Assembly: GCF_937898475.1 (NCBI RefSeq)
Contig: NZ_CALEJS010000042.1
Coordinates: 124,001-188,000, forward strand
Source of the DNA: an uncultured Chitinophaga sp.
GTDB lineage: Bacteria; Bacteroidota; Bacteroidia; Chitinophagales; Chitinophagaceae
Length of the DNA stretch: 64,000 bases
Direction: 5' to 3'
A model generated the notes under the pieces. The model ran no database searches, was not told the origin of the DNA, and saw only the letters and a program-made list of their open reading frames with translations. Position 1 is the stretch's first letter. Each line of letters opens with the position of its first letter. A program made the position numbers and the translations under genes. Positions 16,255 to 25,538 of this stretch are shown piece by piece.

Positions 16255-17283
16255 ATGGAATGGAAAGACTACGCAGACTTTACCGCGGCTGATTTCCTGG
16301 CCGATGATTTTTTTATGGAGTGGGTACTGCGCCCCGATGGGGAGAACCAGGCCTTCTGGGAATCATGGCAACAGCACTATCCTGAAAAACAGGCGGTAAT
16401 AGCGGAGGCGCGTGCGATGCTGTTATCGTTGGAATATGAGCGGCACCATATGCCGCAGGAAAGTTATGATCGTATATGGCTCGCACTCCATCAGCAGATG
16501 GACAAAGCCATGCCGGAAACCATGCGCTATGAGCGTACTGATCATCGCCGGAGGTGGCGCCGCGCCGCCATCCTTACCGGCGTATTGGGTATGTTGGCAC
16601 TGGGCGCCTACTGGCTGTTAAAGCCGGCAGACAAACGGGAGTTGTATACCAGCCAGTTTGGAGAAAACCGGCGGCTGGTATTGCCAGACAGCTCAGTGGT
16701 GATATTGGGACCACACTCTTCCTTACGTGCGGCCTCTTTCCGGATGGAAGAAAACAAAAGAGAAGTATGGCTGGATGGAGAAGCTTTTTTCATCGTTAAA
16801 CATGATGACGCTATGGCAAAACCATTTACGGTACATGCGGGAAACCTGGATATTGAAGTACTGGGCACGGAATTTAATGTGAATAATTATAACGGTCGTT
16901 CACAGGTAGTGCTGCACAGCGGCAAAGTGGCCTTGCAGGAAAGTACCCGCACAGCATCGCGCATCGTAATGAAGCCTGGAGAGCTGGTAGAATACCGTTC
17001 GGATGATAATCGCTATGTACGTCGTAAAGTAGCAACAGAGAAATATGTAGCCTGGGTTGATCATACACTGGTATTTGAGAATACAAGGCTGGATGAGGTA
17101 GCCCTTCAGTTGTACAATAAATACGGAATCCATGTGTTTTTTTCAGACAGTTCTTTTGCGCAGGAGCAATTTAGCGCCACCTTACAGCAGGCAGATCATA
17201 AAGTAGTGCTGAAAGCCATACAGGAGGCTTTCAGTGCGCAGTTACAACAACAAGATGATAGTACATTTCTTTTAAGCCGCTAG
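16255..17283 (+). CDS. FecR-family anti-sigma factor
   Basis: The 342-residue inner-membrane protein has a cytoplasmic N-terminal part (1-100, expected to bind the sigma factor) and one membrane helix (about 104-122). A periplasmic FecR domain (about 129-225, with LPDSSVVILGPHSSLR and VLGTEFNVNNY) follows. The C-terminal domain (about 262-342, LDEVALQLYNKYGIHVFF) is of the STN/DUF4974 type. It should transmit the signal from the STN domain of the next gene's SusC protein to the upstream sigma factor. It is 145 nt from the sigma gene and 101 nt from susC. Confidence 0.92.
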   Translation: MEWKDYADFTAADFLADDFFMEWVLRPDGENQAFWESWQQHYPEKQAVIAEARAMLLSLEYERHHMPQESYDRIWLALHQQMDKAMPETMRYERTDHRRRWRRAAILTGVLGMLALGAYWLLKPADKRELYTSQFGENRRLVLPDSSVVILGPHSSLRAASFRMEENKREVWLDGEAFFIVKHDDAMAKPFTVHAGNLDIEVLGTEFNVNNYNGRSQVVLHSGKVALQESTRTASRIVMKPGELVEYRSDDNRYVRRKVATEKYVAWVDHTLVFENTRLDEVALQLYNKYGIHVFFSDSSFAQEQFSATLQQADHKVVLKAIQEAFSAQLQQQDDSTFLLSR

Positions 17284-17347
17284 TTGCCAGTCATTAGCTT
17301 TTCGCCGATGCACGCGCTGAAAGCCAATAGCCGGTAGCTAACAGCCC
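17283..17347. repeat. Imperfect inverted repeat with AGCTATTAGC-type words upstream of susC
   Basis: Bases 17283-17306 and 17314-17347 are roughly reverse complementary. The right arm (17323-17343) shares 18 of 21 bases, on the opposite strand, with 35859-35879 upstream of tyrS, so this is a dispersed repeat. It separates the fecR stop from susC and could reduce read-through. Confidence 0.5.
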
Positions 17348-17384
17348 GGAATCAATTTCACGCTCGTAAACAAAACAAATCGTT

Positions 17385-20300
17385 ATGAAAGTAACAGGTA
17401 CTTACAAGGGCAATACCTTGCTGGTGCTGTTCCTGGCTGCAGCCTTTACTGTGCAGGCACAGGATCTTGCTTACCAACATCCACGGTCCGCAGGCCCGGA
17501 CACGCCGCTTTCCTCATTAAGATCAGCCAGCATTCCATTAAAGGCTGCGTTACAGCAACTGGAGAAGGCCTACCGTATCAGCTTTGCCTATAACGCAAGA
17601 CTGGTAGCCGGTAAGGAAGTTTCTGCACAGGTGCTGGAGAACAGTGAACATGCACCACTGCAGGAGTTGCTGCAAACATTACTGACGCCGCTGGAACTGC
17701 AGTTTAAACAAATTGAAGGGAACGTATATGTTATAAAAGCGGCCAACACACAGGAAGAAATGAACGGTGACGAGGTAGGCATGGCCGCTGCCGTGATGCA
17801 GGCTGCACCTGTCAGGGGAAAAGTAACCGATCAAAGCGGTACACCGCTGATAGGCGTTACCATACGGGTGAAAGGTACTGCTACCGGCGGCACCACCGGT
17901 GCTGACGGTACCTTCAGCATTAATGTGCCTGAGGGGAAAGATACTTTACAGGTATCCTACCTGGGGTACCAGTCGCAGGAGATTGCTATTGGCGGACGAG
18001 CTGAAATAAATATCGTCATGCAGTCAGGCGATCAGCAGCTGGAACAGGTAGTAGTAGTGGGGTATGGCACCCAGCGTAAAAGAGACCTTACCGGGTCTAT
18101 CGCCTCCGTAAAAGGAGAGGAGCTGGCCAAGCAGCCCGTACTTACCGCCACCCAGGCAGCGCAGGGAAGGATAGCCGGCGTACAGGTAATTACCTCCGGC
18201 CAGCCTAACTCCCAACCGCAGGTGAGAGTAAGAGGTACCGGTTCTGTAATGGCGGGGGCTAACCCGCTGTACGTGGTAGACGGCGTGCTCACCGACGACA
18301 TCCGCAACATCAACAGCGCCGACATTGTAAGCATGGATGTGCTGAAAGACGCTTCTGCGGCTATTTACGGTGTACGTGCCGCCAACGGTGTGATCATCAT
18401 TACCACCCGCAAGGGAAGAGCCGGCAAAACAGAAGTGCGCTATGACGCCAATGCAGGTTTCCGTGAGGCATCCAGCCTTGTTAAAATGGCAGACCGGAAC
18501 CAGTACATCGATTACCTGAAAGATGCAGCCCCCGGCAGAGACCCGATCAATGACCCGGTGGCCTATCCCGGTTCTACCAACTGGTATGATGCTGCCTTGC
18601 GAAAGGCTTTCCAGATGAATCACAACCTATCCGTATCCGGCGGTTCTGATAAACATACTTACTTCTTCAGTGGCGGTTATATACAGGACGATGGTATCGT
18701 CAAAACCAATACCTTCCGCCGGTTTACCTTACGCGCCAACAACGAGGTCAACATATCCGATCAGTGGAAATTCAGCACACAGTTGTCTTATTCAAGGGGG
18801 GACGGTCGTAATGTAGACCTGAACGGCATTTACGGTAATCTCTACCGCGCTGCGCCGATCGTTATCCCCGAACAGGGAGGCCGTTACGGCAACACCTCCG
18901 CCTGGGGCAATGTGGGTAACCCTTTGCTGTCGCTGGATAAAAGAAATTACCGGCAGCAGGACAGCCGCCTGCAAGGCAATCTGGCGCTAGAGTTTAAGCC
19001 CATCAAGGCGCTGCGCTTCCGCTCCGCTTTCAACGCAGACCTGCGCTGGGGTAATGACCGCATCTACCAATACAAATATCTCAACGATGATAAGACCTTC
19101 CTGGTGGCAGGTGGTAACCAGCGTACTGATAACAGCCAGCTGACTACCAGTGACTCCCGTTCAACGGGCTGGGTATGGGATAACACGGTAACATTTGACC
19201 AAAGCTTCGGCAAACACAATTTAACCTTATTGGGCGGTTCTGTTACAGAAGGCTTTTACAGCACATTCCTGACAGGCTCCCGTATCAATGTACCGGAAAG
19301 CGAAGATCTGTGGTACCTGGATCTGGGTAACCCGGATGTACAATCCAAATTGAACAACGGCGGTGATAAATATGCCCGTCAGTCTTTTGTGGGACGTGTG
19401 AACTACGGCTATGACGACCGTTACCTGTTAAGCGCTTCTATCCGTGCAGACGGCAGCTCCAAGTTCAGTAAAAGATGGGGCTATTTTCCGACTGTAGGAG
19501 CCGGCTGGGTAATTTCCAAAGAGGCCTTTATGCAGGACCAGCAACTGTTCAGTTTCCTGAAGCTGAGAGGCAGCTGGGGCATACTGGGTAATGATAACAT
19601 ACCCACAAATGCCTATATTAATACGGCTACCGTAAATCTGCCCTATTTCTTTGATAACACGATCACACTGGGTACTGCCCTGCAGGAAACAAAAGATCGT
19701 AACCTGAAATGGGAGACCACCAATCAGTTTGATTTTGGTGTGGAATTCAGCCTGCTGGATGACCGGCTGAGCGGTGAAGTGGATTATTATAACAAGAAGA
19801 CCAAAGACGCATTGGTGGTGGTTAATATTCCCAGCATCCTGGGAGACCCCAACAACGCCTATATCACTAATGCAGCGTCTTTCAAGAACACCGGTTATGA
19901 AGTGTCGTTGAACTGGAAGGATGATATTACAAAAGATCTGACCTATAATGTAGGCGCCAATATTACCTTTAATAAGAATGAGATCACCAACCTGGCAGGC
20001 GGTCAGGCATTGCTGGGCGGCAGCGTAGGGCAGCAGAGCTTTGTTACCCGCACAGATAACGGAGAACCGGTGGCCAGCTTTTATGTGCTGAGATCCCTGG
20101 GCGTTTTCCAGAACCAGTCTGAAATAGATAACTATAAGAACAAGGATGGGAAGGTGATACAGCCTGGCGCCAAGCCTGGCGAACTGAAATATGAAGACAC
20201 TAATGGCGATGGTGTAATAGATAATAACGACCGGCAGTATGTAGGCTCATACCAACCCAAGTTCTTTTATGGCTTCAACCTGGGGCTGAATTACAAAGGT

Positions 20301-20828
20301 TTTGATCTGAGCGCCGACTTTTACGGTAATGGCGGCAATAAGATCTACAATGGTAAAAAAGCCTTCCGTTATGAAACAACCGACAATATAGAATCAGACT
20401 TTGCCGACAGCCGCTGGAGGCCCGATCGTCCGTCTGCAACAGATCCGCAGCTGCTTACCTCCTCCATGCCTGCATCTACCTATTTTGTGGAATCAGGTGC
20501 TTTCCTGCGTTGTAATAATCTTACCATTGGTTATTCCATTTCGCCGGATAAGCTGAAAGCCATTGGCATCAGCCGCTTCCGGGTATTCCTTACTTCACAG
20601 AACCTGTTCACCATTACAAAGTACAGCGGGTTCACCCCTGAGCTGCCCGGCGGTACTATTGATTATGATAACAGTATCAATAACCGTATTAATAACCGCT
20701 CAGGCACCGGCAGCAGCAGCAGCGGCAATAATACCAATAACACCAGCGGGATACTGGACGCCGGTATTGAGTTGAACGCCTATCCCACTACCCGTACGTT
20801 TGCATTTGGTGTAAATGTCTCATTCTAA
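17385..20828 (+). CDS. susC: SusC/RagA TonB-dependent outer-membrane transporter with STN domain
   Basis: The 1147-residue protein has a signal peptide (1-26), an STN signalling domain (about 48-119), a carboxypeptidase-like CarboxypepD_reg domain (about 142-212) and the plug (about 221-345, beginning QVVVVGYGTQRKRDLTGS). The barrel ends in an aromatic residue (VNVSF). It imports oligosaccharide across the outer membrane with TonB energy and, through the STN domain, signals to FecR. A low-complexity Ser/Asn/Thr stretch occurs near residues 1106-1122. It forms the pair with SusD, 10 nt downstream of its stop. Confidence 0.96.
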   Translation: MKVTGTYKGNTLLVLFLAAAFTVQAQDLAYQHPRSAGPDTPLSSLRSASIPLKAALQQLEKAYRISFAYNARLVAGKEVSAQVLENSEHAPLQELLQTLLTPLELQFKQIEGNVYVIKAANTQEEMNGDEVGMAAAVMQAAPVRGKVTDQSGTPLIGVTIRVKGTATGGTTGADGTFSINVPEGKDTLQVSYLGYQSQEIAIGGRAEINIVMQSGDQQLEQVVVVGYGTQRKRDLTGSIASVKGEELAKQPVLTATQAAQGRIAGVQVITSGQPNSQPQVRVRGTGSVMAGANPLYVVDGVLTDDIRNINSADIVSMDVLKDASAAIYGVRAANGVIIITTRKGRAGKTEVRYDANAGFREASSLVKMADRNQYIDYLKDAAPGRDPINDPVAYPGSTNWYDAALRKAFQMNHNLSVSGGSDKHTYFFSGGYIQDDGIVKTNTFRRFTLRANNEVNISDQWKFSTQLSYSRGDGRNVDLNGIYGNLYRAAPIVIPEQGGRYGNTSAWGNVGNPLLSLDKRNYRQQDSRLQGNLALEFKPIKALRFRSAFNADLRWGNDRIYQYKYLNDDKTFLVAGGNQRTDNSQLTTSDSRSTGWVWDNTVTFDQSFGKHNLTLLGGSVTEGFYSTFLTGSRINVPESEDLWYLDLGNPDVQSKLNNGGDKYARQSFVGRVNYGYDDRYLLSASIRADGSSKFSKRWGYFPTVGAGWVISKEAFMQDQQLFSFLKLRGSWGILGNDNIPTNAYINTATVNLPYFFDNTITLGTALQETKDRNLKWETTNQFDFGVEFSLLDDRLSGEVDYYNKKTKDALVVVNIPSILGDPNNAYITNAASFKNTGYEVSLNWKDDITKDLTYNVGANITFNKNEITNLAGGQALLGGSVGQQSFVTRTDNGEPVASFYVLRSLGVFQNQSEIDNYKNKDGKVIQPGAKPGELKYEDTNGDGVIDNNDRQYVGSYQPKFFYGFNLGLNYKGFDLSADFYGNGGNKIYNGKKAFRYETTDNIESDFADSRWRPDRPSATDPQLLTSSMPASTYFVESGAFLRCNNLTIGYSISPDKLKAIGISRFRVFLTSQNLFTITKYSGFTPELPGGTIDYDNSINNRINNRSGTGSSSSGNNTNNTSGILDAGIELNAYPTTRTFAFGVNVSF

Positions 20829-20838
20829 AAAAAGAGTT

Positions 20839-22362
20839 ATGAAGAATATACATACAAGTATCCTGTTTAAAACTGTCTGCCTGGGATTTGTGCTGTCTGC
20901 GGCATTGATAGCCTGTAATAATTACCTGGATGTGAAGCCGCAGGGGCAGATAGATGAAGAAGCCTCCATCAGTGATCCGGAAGCCGCCCAGAACCTGGTA
21001 ACCGGCATCTATAATAATCTCTGGCTGGGCAACGTACACGGTTTCCCGTTCATAGGTGTTACCAATATCGCGTCTGACGATGCAGATAAAGGAAGTAATC
21101 CGGATGATGCAGCAGCTACACAGGGTGCGTTGGATAACCTGACAATGGACCCGAACACCAGTTCTCTGAATGATATATGGTCTGGCTATTACCAGGCCAT
21201 CGCCCGCGCCAATAAAGCGCTGGAGGTATTAGAGCCGGCAACTATCGATGCGGCAACAAAAGCCCGCCTGCAGGGCGAGGCACATTTCCTTCGGGCTTAC
21301 CTTTACTTTAACCTGGTACGACTTTTTGGCGGCGTGCCTTTGGTGGAAAGAGTGCTTACCCCCGATGAGGCGATGACCGATCAGTACCAGACCAGGGCCA
21401 GTGCTGCAGCTGTCTACCAGCTGATCAGTACAGACCTGGAGTTTGCACTGGCCAACCTTCCTGCCAAAGGCGAGGCAGGCAGCCAGCCAGGCCGCGCTAC
21501 CAAAGGCGCAGCAGCCGGTATGCTGGCCAAAGTGTCTTTATACCTCCAGAACTGGCAGCGCGCATATAGCCTGTCTGATTCCATTATCACCGGCAAAGTA
21601 GGCGCATATGGACTGCTGGCCGATTATGCGGATATCTGGAGAGAAACGGGCGAGAACGGGATAGAATCCCTGTTTGAAGTACAGGCGGGTATTAATGCCT
21701 CCTGCGATGCGGCTATTGAAGTATACAGTGTTTGCCAGGGACCCCGCGCCGGCGGTCAGCGTGGCTGGGCCGATCTGGGTTGGGGCTTTGGTACTCCCTC
21801 TCAAAGTTTGCTGAATGCTTATGAGGCGGGCGACAGGCGCAGGGATGCCACCATTATATTCGTTAACCCGGGCGGCACCGTACTGTGGGATGGTTTCCGT
21901 ATTCCCGGCCGGGACAGCGTTGAGAATGACCGTTACAATTACAAAGCTTACCATAGCCGTACCCGTGAGCAGTATTGCGGTAATGCAGACCGTTTGCCAA
22001 AGAACCTGCGAATACTGCGTTATGGCGAAATACTGCTGATACATGCAGAAGCCGCATTGGCCCTGGGCAATAGTGGCGCTGCGGTGACTGATATTACCGC
22101 GTTGCGGCAGCGCGCAGGCCTTTTACCAAAGGCTACGCTTACCCGCGAGGATATCTGGCATGAAAGAAGGGTGGAGCTGGCAATGGAGCATGACCGTTTC
22201 TTTGAGCTGGTAAGAGAAGATGCGCTGGCGCCCGGCACAGCAGCCGCTGCCTTCCAGGCCCACGGTAAAACGTTTGTAAGGGGAAAGAATGAAGTGTTCC
22301 CCATACCGGCTACACAGATACAGTTCAGCCAGGGTAGACTGCAACAGAACCCTAATTATTGA
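20839..22362 (+). CDS. susD: SusD/RagB surface glycan-binding lipoprotein
   Basis: The 507-residue lipoprotein has a signal sequence ending in the lipobox SAALIAC, with Cys26 as lipidation site. SusD landmarks follow: AEAALALGNSGAAVTDITAL and the ILRYGEILLIHAEAALA helix, then ERRVELAMEHDRFFELVR near the end. The ATG at 20839 is chosen over an upstream TTG (20815) that overlaps susC, because it puts the signal peptide at the N terminus. It should cap the SusC barrel and bind the glycan. The family is diverse enough that the substrate cannot be read from it. Confidence 0.95.
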   Translation: MKNIHTSILFKTVCLGFVLSAALIACNNYLDVKPQGQIDEEASISDPEAAQNLVTGIYNNLWLGNVHGFPFIGVTNIASDDADKGSNPDDAAATQGALDNLTMDPNTSSLNDIWSGYYQAIARANKALEVLEPATIDAATKARLQGEAHFLRAYLYFNLVRLFGGVPLVERVLTPDEAMTDQYQTRASAAAVYQLISTDLEFALANLPAKGEAGSQPGRATKGAAAGMLAKVSLYLQNWQRAYSLSDSIITGKVGAYGLLADYADIWRETGENGIESLFEVQAGINASCDAAIEVYSVCQGPRAGGQRGWADLGWGFGTPSQSLLNAYEAGDRRRDATIIFVNPGGTVLWDGFRIPGRDSVENDRYNYKAYHSRTREQYCGNADRLPKNLRILRYGEILLIHAEAALALGNSGAAVTDITALRQRAGLLPKATLTREDIWHERRVELAMEHDRFFELVREDALAPGTAAAAFQAHGKTFVRGKNEVFPIPATQIQFSQGRLQQNPNY

Positions 22363-22388
22363 TAACAAGTAAAAGTTCAGGAGAGACG

Positions 22389-23702
22389 ATGAGGTGGATC
22401 ACCATAGCAGCACTGCTGATCCTGTTGGGCCCCGGCTTAATACAGGCGCAGCAGCGAAAAAACGAAAAGAGGGAACAGCTGAGCGACTCGGCTTTACTAA
22501 CCCTGGTACAGCAACGTACGTTTAACTATTTCTGGAAGTTTGCACACCCCGTATCAGGTCTGGCGCCGGAGCGTACCCCTACACCGGAGACGGTCACCAT
22601 CGGCGGTTCCGGCTTTGGGGTGATGAGTATACTGGTGGGCATTGAAAGGAAGTTTATTACCAGGGAAGAAGGGCTGGACCGCCTGCTCAAGATTGTGAAC
22701 TTTCTCTGGAAGGCCAATCACTATCATGGCATCTGGCCGCACTGGATGAACGGGGCTACCGGTCAGACAATTCCCTTTGGCCGTAAAGACGATGGAGGCG
22801 ACCTGGTAGAATCTGCCTTTATGTTCCAGGGGCTCTTATGTGTGCGCCAGTACTTCACCGGCAGCAGCGCCAAAGAAACGGAGCTGCGCAACAAGATCAC
22901 CTGGATGTGGAATGAGGCCGAATGGAACTGGTATACCCGTGATGGGCAGGATATATTGTACTGGCATTGGTCGCCCAACAACGGCTGGGCCATGAACCAC
23001 CAGATACGGGGATGGAACGAGTGCCTGATCACCTATATACTGGCGGTGGCCTCTCCCAACTACCCGGTGTCTCCTAAAGTATACCACAATGGCTGGACAC
23101 AGAGTACTCACTTCCTGAACGGAAAAGAGTATTATGGCATCAAACTGCCCCTTGGCTTTGAATATGGCGGTCCGTTGTTCTTTACCCATTACTCCTTCCT
23201 GGGCCTGGATCCCCGGGGCTTAAAAGACCGCTACGCGGATTACTGGGAGCAGAACAGGAACCATACCCTGATCAACAGGGAGTACTGTATAAAGAATCCA
23301 AAAGGGTATAAGGGCTATAGCGCAGATTGCTGGGGACTGACCGCCAGTGACAACCACGAGTTTTATAATGCGCATTCTCCCACCAACGACCTGGGAGTGA
23401 TCACGCCTACCGCTGCCTTGTCATCTTTCCCTTATACACCCGAATATTCGATGCAGGCTTTGAAGTACTTCTACTATAAGGTGGGCGACCGTTTATGGGG
23501 GGAATATGGCTTTTACGACGCTTTCAGCGAAACGCATAACTGGTACGACAACCAGTACCTGGCTATAGACCAGGGACCGATCGTGGTGATGATCGAGAAC
23601 TATCGCAGCGGACTTTTATGGAAACTGTTCATGTCTGTTCCGGAAATACAGGTGGCGCTGAAGAAACTCGGGTTCAGCAGTCCGGCCATCCCCAAAGGGT
23701 AG
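22389..23702 (+). CDS. GH144-like glycoside hydrolase (glucoamylase-fold, Pfam Glycoamylase type), secreted
   Basis: The 437-residue protein has a signal peptide (1-20, cut near IQAQQ) and an (alpha/alpha)6-type sequence. Acidic residues cluster in GRKDDGGDLVESAF (Asp134, Asp135, Asp138, Glu141) and Glu211 lies in RGWNECLIT. This arrangement corresponds to the active-site region of GH144 endo-beta-1,2-glucanases, whose founding member came from Chitinophaga pinensis. I therefore favour a beta-1,2-glucan (sophoro-oligosaccharide) activity, although databases often label the family beta-glucosidase or glucoamylase. ATG 22389 follows a purine-rich AGGAGAG and avoids overlap with susD. It is the only enzyme of the locus inside this segment. 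Confidence 0.8.
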   Translation: MRWITIAALLILLGPGLIQAQQRKNEKREQLSDSALLTLVQQRTFNYFWKFAHPVSGLAPERTPTPETVTIGGSGFGVMSILVGIERKFITREEGLDRLLKIVNFLWKANHYHGIWPHWMNGATGQTIPFGRKDDGGDLVESAFMFQGLLCVRQYFTGSSAKETELRNKITWMWNEAEWNWYTRDGQDILYWHWSPNNGWAMNHQIRGWNECLITYILAVASPNYPVSPKVYHNGWTQSTHFLNGKEYYGIKLPLGFEYGGPLFFTHYSFLGLDPRGLKDRYADYWEQNRNHTLINREYCIKNPKGYKGYSADCWGLTASDNHEFYNAHSPTNDLGVITPTAALSSFPYTPEYSMQALKYFYYKVGDRLWGEYGFYDAFSETHNWYDNQYLAIDQGPIVVMIENYRSGLLWKLFMSVPEIQVALKKLGFSSPAIPKG

Positions 23703-23732
23703 CAGCATAAAACGTACTGGTAAAGTAGCCGG

Positions 23733-23765
23733 GAGGCTGGTCAGAACGACCAGCCTCTTTCTTTT
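23733..23765 (+). terminator. Intrinsic terminator of the SusCD locus
   Basis: A perfect 10-bp stem (GAGGCTGGTC 23733-23742 with GACCAGCCTC 23748-23757), 5-nt loop and TTTCTTTT tail, 31 nt past the hydrolase stop. It marks the end of the utilisation operon. Confidence 0.93.
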
Positions 23766-23799
23766 ACTGGTATTATTTAACAAAAACGGTCAAGTACTA

Positions 23800-23854
23800 G
23801 GAGAACACATAGAGAACACATAGAGAACACAAGGAGAATACTATGAGAACACTG
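23800..23854. repeat. Five tandem 11-bp units, consensus RGAGAACACAT
   Basis: Units at 23800, 23811, 23822, 23833 and 23844 read GGAGAACACAT, AGAGAACACAT, AGAGAACACAA, GGAGAATACTA and TGAGAACACTG. The period is exactly 11 bp, one helical turn, with increasing divergence to the right. It lies between the operon terminator and the small gene at 23981. Confidence 0.8.
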
Positions 23855-23980
23855 GCAAAATGCTATTAATCACCTTCGGAAAGCGCTGTTAACCAGCTGA
23901 AATAAATTTTTGAAAACACTTTGTTATTTTAGATGTTATGAATATTTTTATATATATCTATCCTATGAAAATGTTTTTAT

Positions 23981-24214
23981 ATGATCTGGATGAAAGACTT
24001 GTACACCATTTACCAGAAATTGGATGAAATAGGTGTTGAAGACGTAAAAAAAGAAATTGTAAAGGCACACCTGTATGGTTGCAGTGTAAATGGAGCAGAA
24101 GCCTACTTCCTGGTACTGCAACAGCTGGTGCTGATCAAGAAAGACAATGTGAAGATCTATGAAGTGATCAAAAGAGAGGTGGAAAGTATTATACAGTACA
24201 GCAGGCTAAATTAA
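23981..24214 (+). CDS. Small hypothetical protein, 77 residues
   Basis: I do not recognise this family. The frame encodes a charged helical protein (KDLYTIYQKLDEIGVEDVKK, then a glycine/cysteine turn and VLIKKDNVKIYEVIKREVES) without signal peptide or membrane segment. Codon use looks like that of real genes nearby and alternative starts in other frames do not continue. It lies alone between an 11-bp repeat array and the convergent sigma/anti-sigma-like gene, 16 nt from that gene's stop. A small regulatory or adaptor protein is possible. Confidence 0.6.
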   Translation: MIWMKDLYTIYQKLDEIGVEDVKKEIVKAHLYGCSVNGAEAYFLVLQQLVLIKKDNVKIYEVIKREVESIIQYSRLN

Positions 24215-24230
24215 GACGAGAAAATCCTAA

Positions 24231-25538
24231 CTATCTCAGTTCTTCCATCAGCTTTTGAGCTTTTGCGTAAACAGCCGCCTGCGGCGGTATTTTTAAGAGC
24301 CAGTCCAGGGCCCGCTGTTTATCCCTTTCTTTCAGAAAACTAAGCGCCATGTAAAAAGCTGCATCGTAACGAATGGGTTTGTTACTGTTGAACACTGCCT
24401 GCAGATCTTCGCGGGCCTGTGGCTGCCGGTTTATTTCAACCAGGGAGACGCCCCGGTAGTAGCGTGCAAAGCTGTTGGACGGATCAAGCTGCACTACGCG
24501 GTCCAGCTGCTGAATGGCTGCTGTAAAGCGGCGTCTGTTGAAATTGCGCGATGCTTCGTGCAACAGCCTTGACGTGTCATTATCGGGAACAGGATGATGT
24601 ATCATTTCGGTAGGGGCAAACTGCCGGTATACATCTTTATGCCAGGGGCTGATGAAGAGCAGTCCGGCAATCAGCATGGCCAATACAGTGATGCCCATTA
24701 CATACCATCCCATGCGGTTGGTGTCCCTTTCTTTGCCGTAAAACCAGCGCTGGCGCATATCGGCAAGTAGCTGCATCAGTTCCCGTTTGGTATTGTCGGG
24801 GGTGAGGCTGCGACGTATCCATTCTATGGCTTCGCGTCCCTGGGCTATGATCTCCTGCAGGGCCGGCTGTTCATTCAGCAGTTGTTCGAAGGATTGTTTT
24901 TCTGATTCGGGAAGCTCGTTCATCACATAAAGGGCTGCCTGCTCAATATTGCCGGGCATCATCCCGTTACCACTGCGCTGGGTAAGATTGCTTTTAATAA
25001 GCGTAGCCATACAGGGAGCGGAGAGCTCGGGCGGCAGTCCGGCAGTTGGTTGCGGATCAGTACCTGCACCATCGGTTACAGGACGGATCAATGCTTTCTG
25101 AAGGGCTTCCTGGCAGGCCGGCGATAACTGGTAGTAAAGCTGTATCCAGCATCTTTTTTTGTTGCCGTTCTCTACGATCTCCCGTGCATATTTGAGGTGG
25201 GTATTATCCAGTGCGGCTATTTCTGCTTCGGCTTCTTCCCGCAGGTCCATACCCCGCCTTTCCACTTCTTTGCGCCAGGCTATCTTACAGATAAGCATTA
25301 AGAAAGGTTCGAAACGGGCTGTCAGTTCTATGGAGTGCCGGCGTGCATACCCGTAGATATCGGTAAGGGCAATTTCGAAAATATGTGCTGCATCTTTCCT
25401 GTTTCCCCCGTGTTGCAGAATGTAAGAGCTGATCTTCTTTGCAAACTGCCGGTATATGGCATCTATAATGGCCGGGGAGCTTTCCAATAAGCCGTCTATA
25501 TACTCATCGTCGTTATATAAAAGCCGTGTGGAGGTCAT
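24231..25538 (-). CDS. Single-chain ECF-sigma-like / anti-sigma-like / TPR membrane protein
   Basis: The 435-residue product appears to join parts that are usually two genes. Residues about 13-100 look like ECF sigma region 2 (IYRQFAKKISSYI, then GGNRKDAAHIFEIALTDIY, and a Trp-Arg-rich end). Residues 128-187 begin like region 4 (QLYYQLSPACQEALQKAL), but the helix-turn-helix is not recognisable. Residues 197-245 resemble the N-terminal anti-sigma helices (AALYVMNELPESEKQSFEQL). A membrane helix spans about 277-298 and TPR-like repeats occupy 325-435, presumably periplasmic. There is no frameshift in the string. It may be a real fusion with a lost DNA-binding domain, or a TPR anti-sigma protein whose N terminus only resembles a sigma factor. 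No partner sigma gene is adjacent. Confidence 0.65.
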   Translation of the reverse strand: MTSTRLLYNDDEYIDGLLESSPAIIDAIYRQFAKKISSYILQHGGNRKDAAHIFEIALTDIYGYARRHSIELTARFEPFLMLICKIAWRKEVERRGMDLREEAEAEIAALDNTHLKYAREIVENGNKKRCWIQLYYQLSPACQEALQKALIRPVTDGAGTDPQPTAGLPPELSAPCMATLIKSNLTQRSGNGMMPGNIEQAALYVMNELPESEKQSFEQLLNEQPALQEIIAQGREAIEWIRRSLTPDNTKRELMQLLADMRQRWFYGKERDTNRMGWYVMGITVLAMLIAGLLFISPWHKDVYRQFAPTEMIHHPVPDNDTSRLLHEASRNFNRRRFTAAIQQLDRVVQLDPSNSFARYYRGVSLVEINRQPQAREDLQAVFNSNKPIRYDAAFYMALSFLKERDKQRALDWLLKIPPQAAVYAKAQKLMEELR

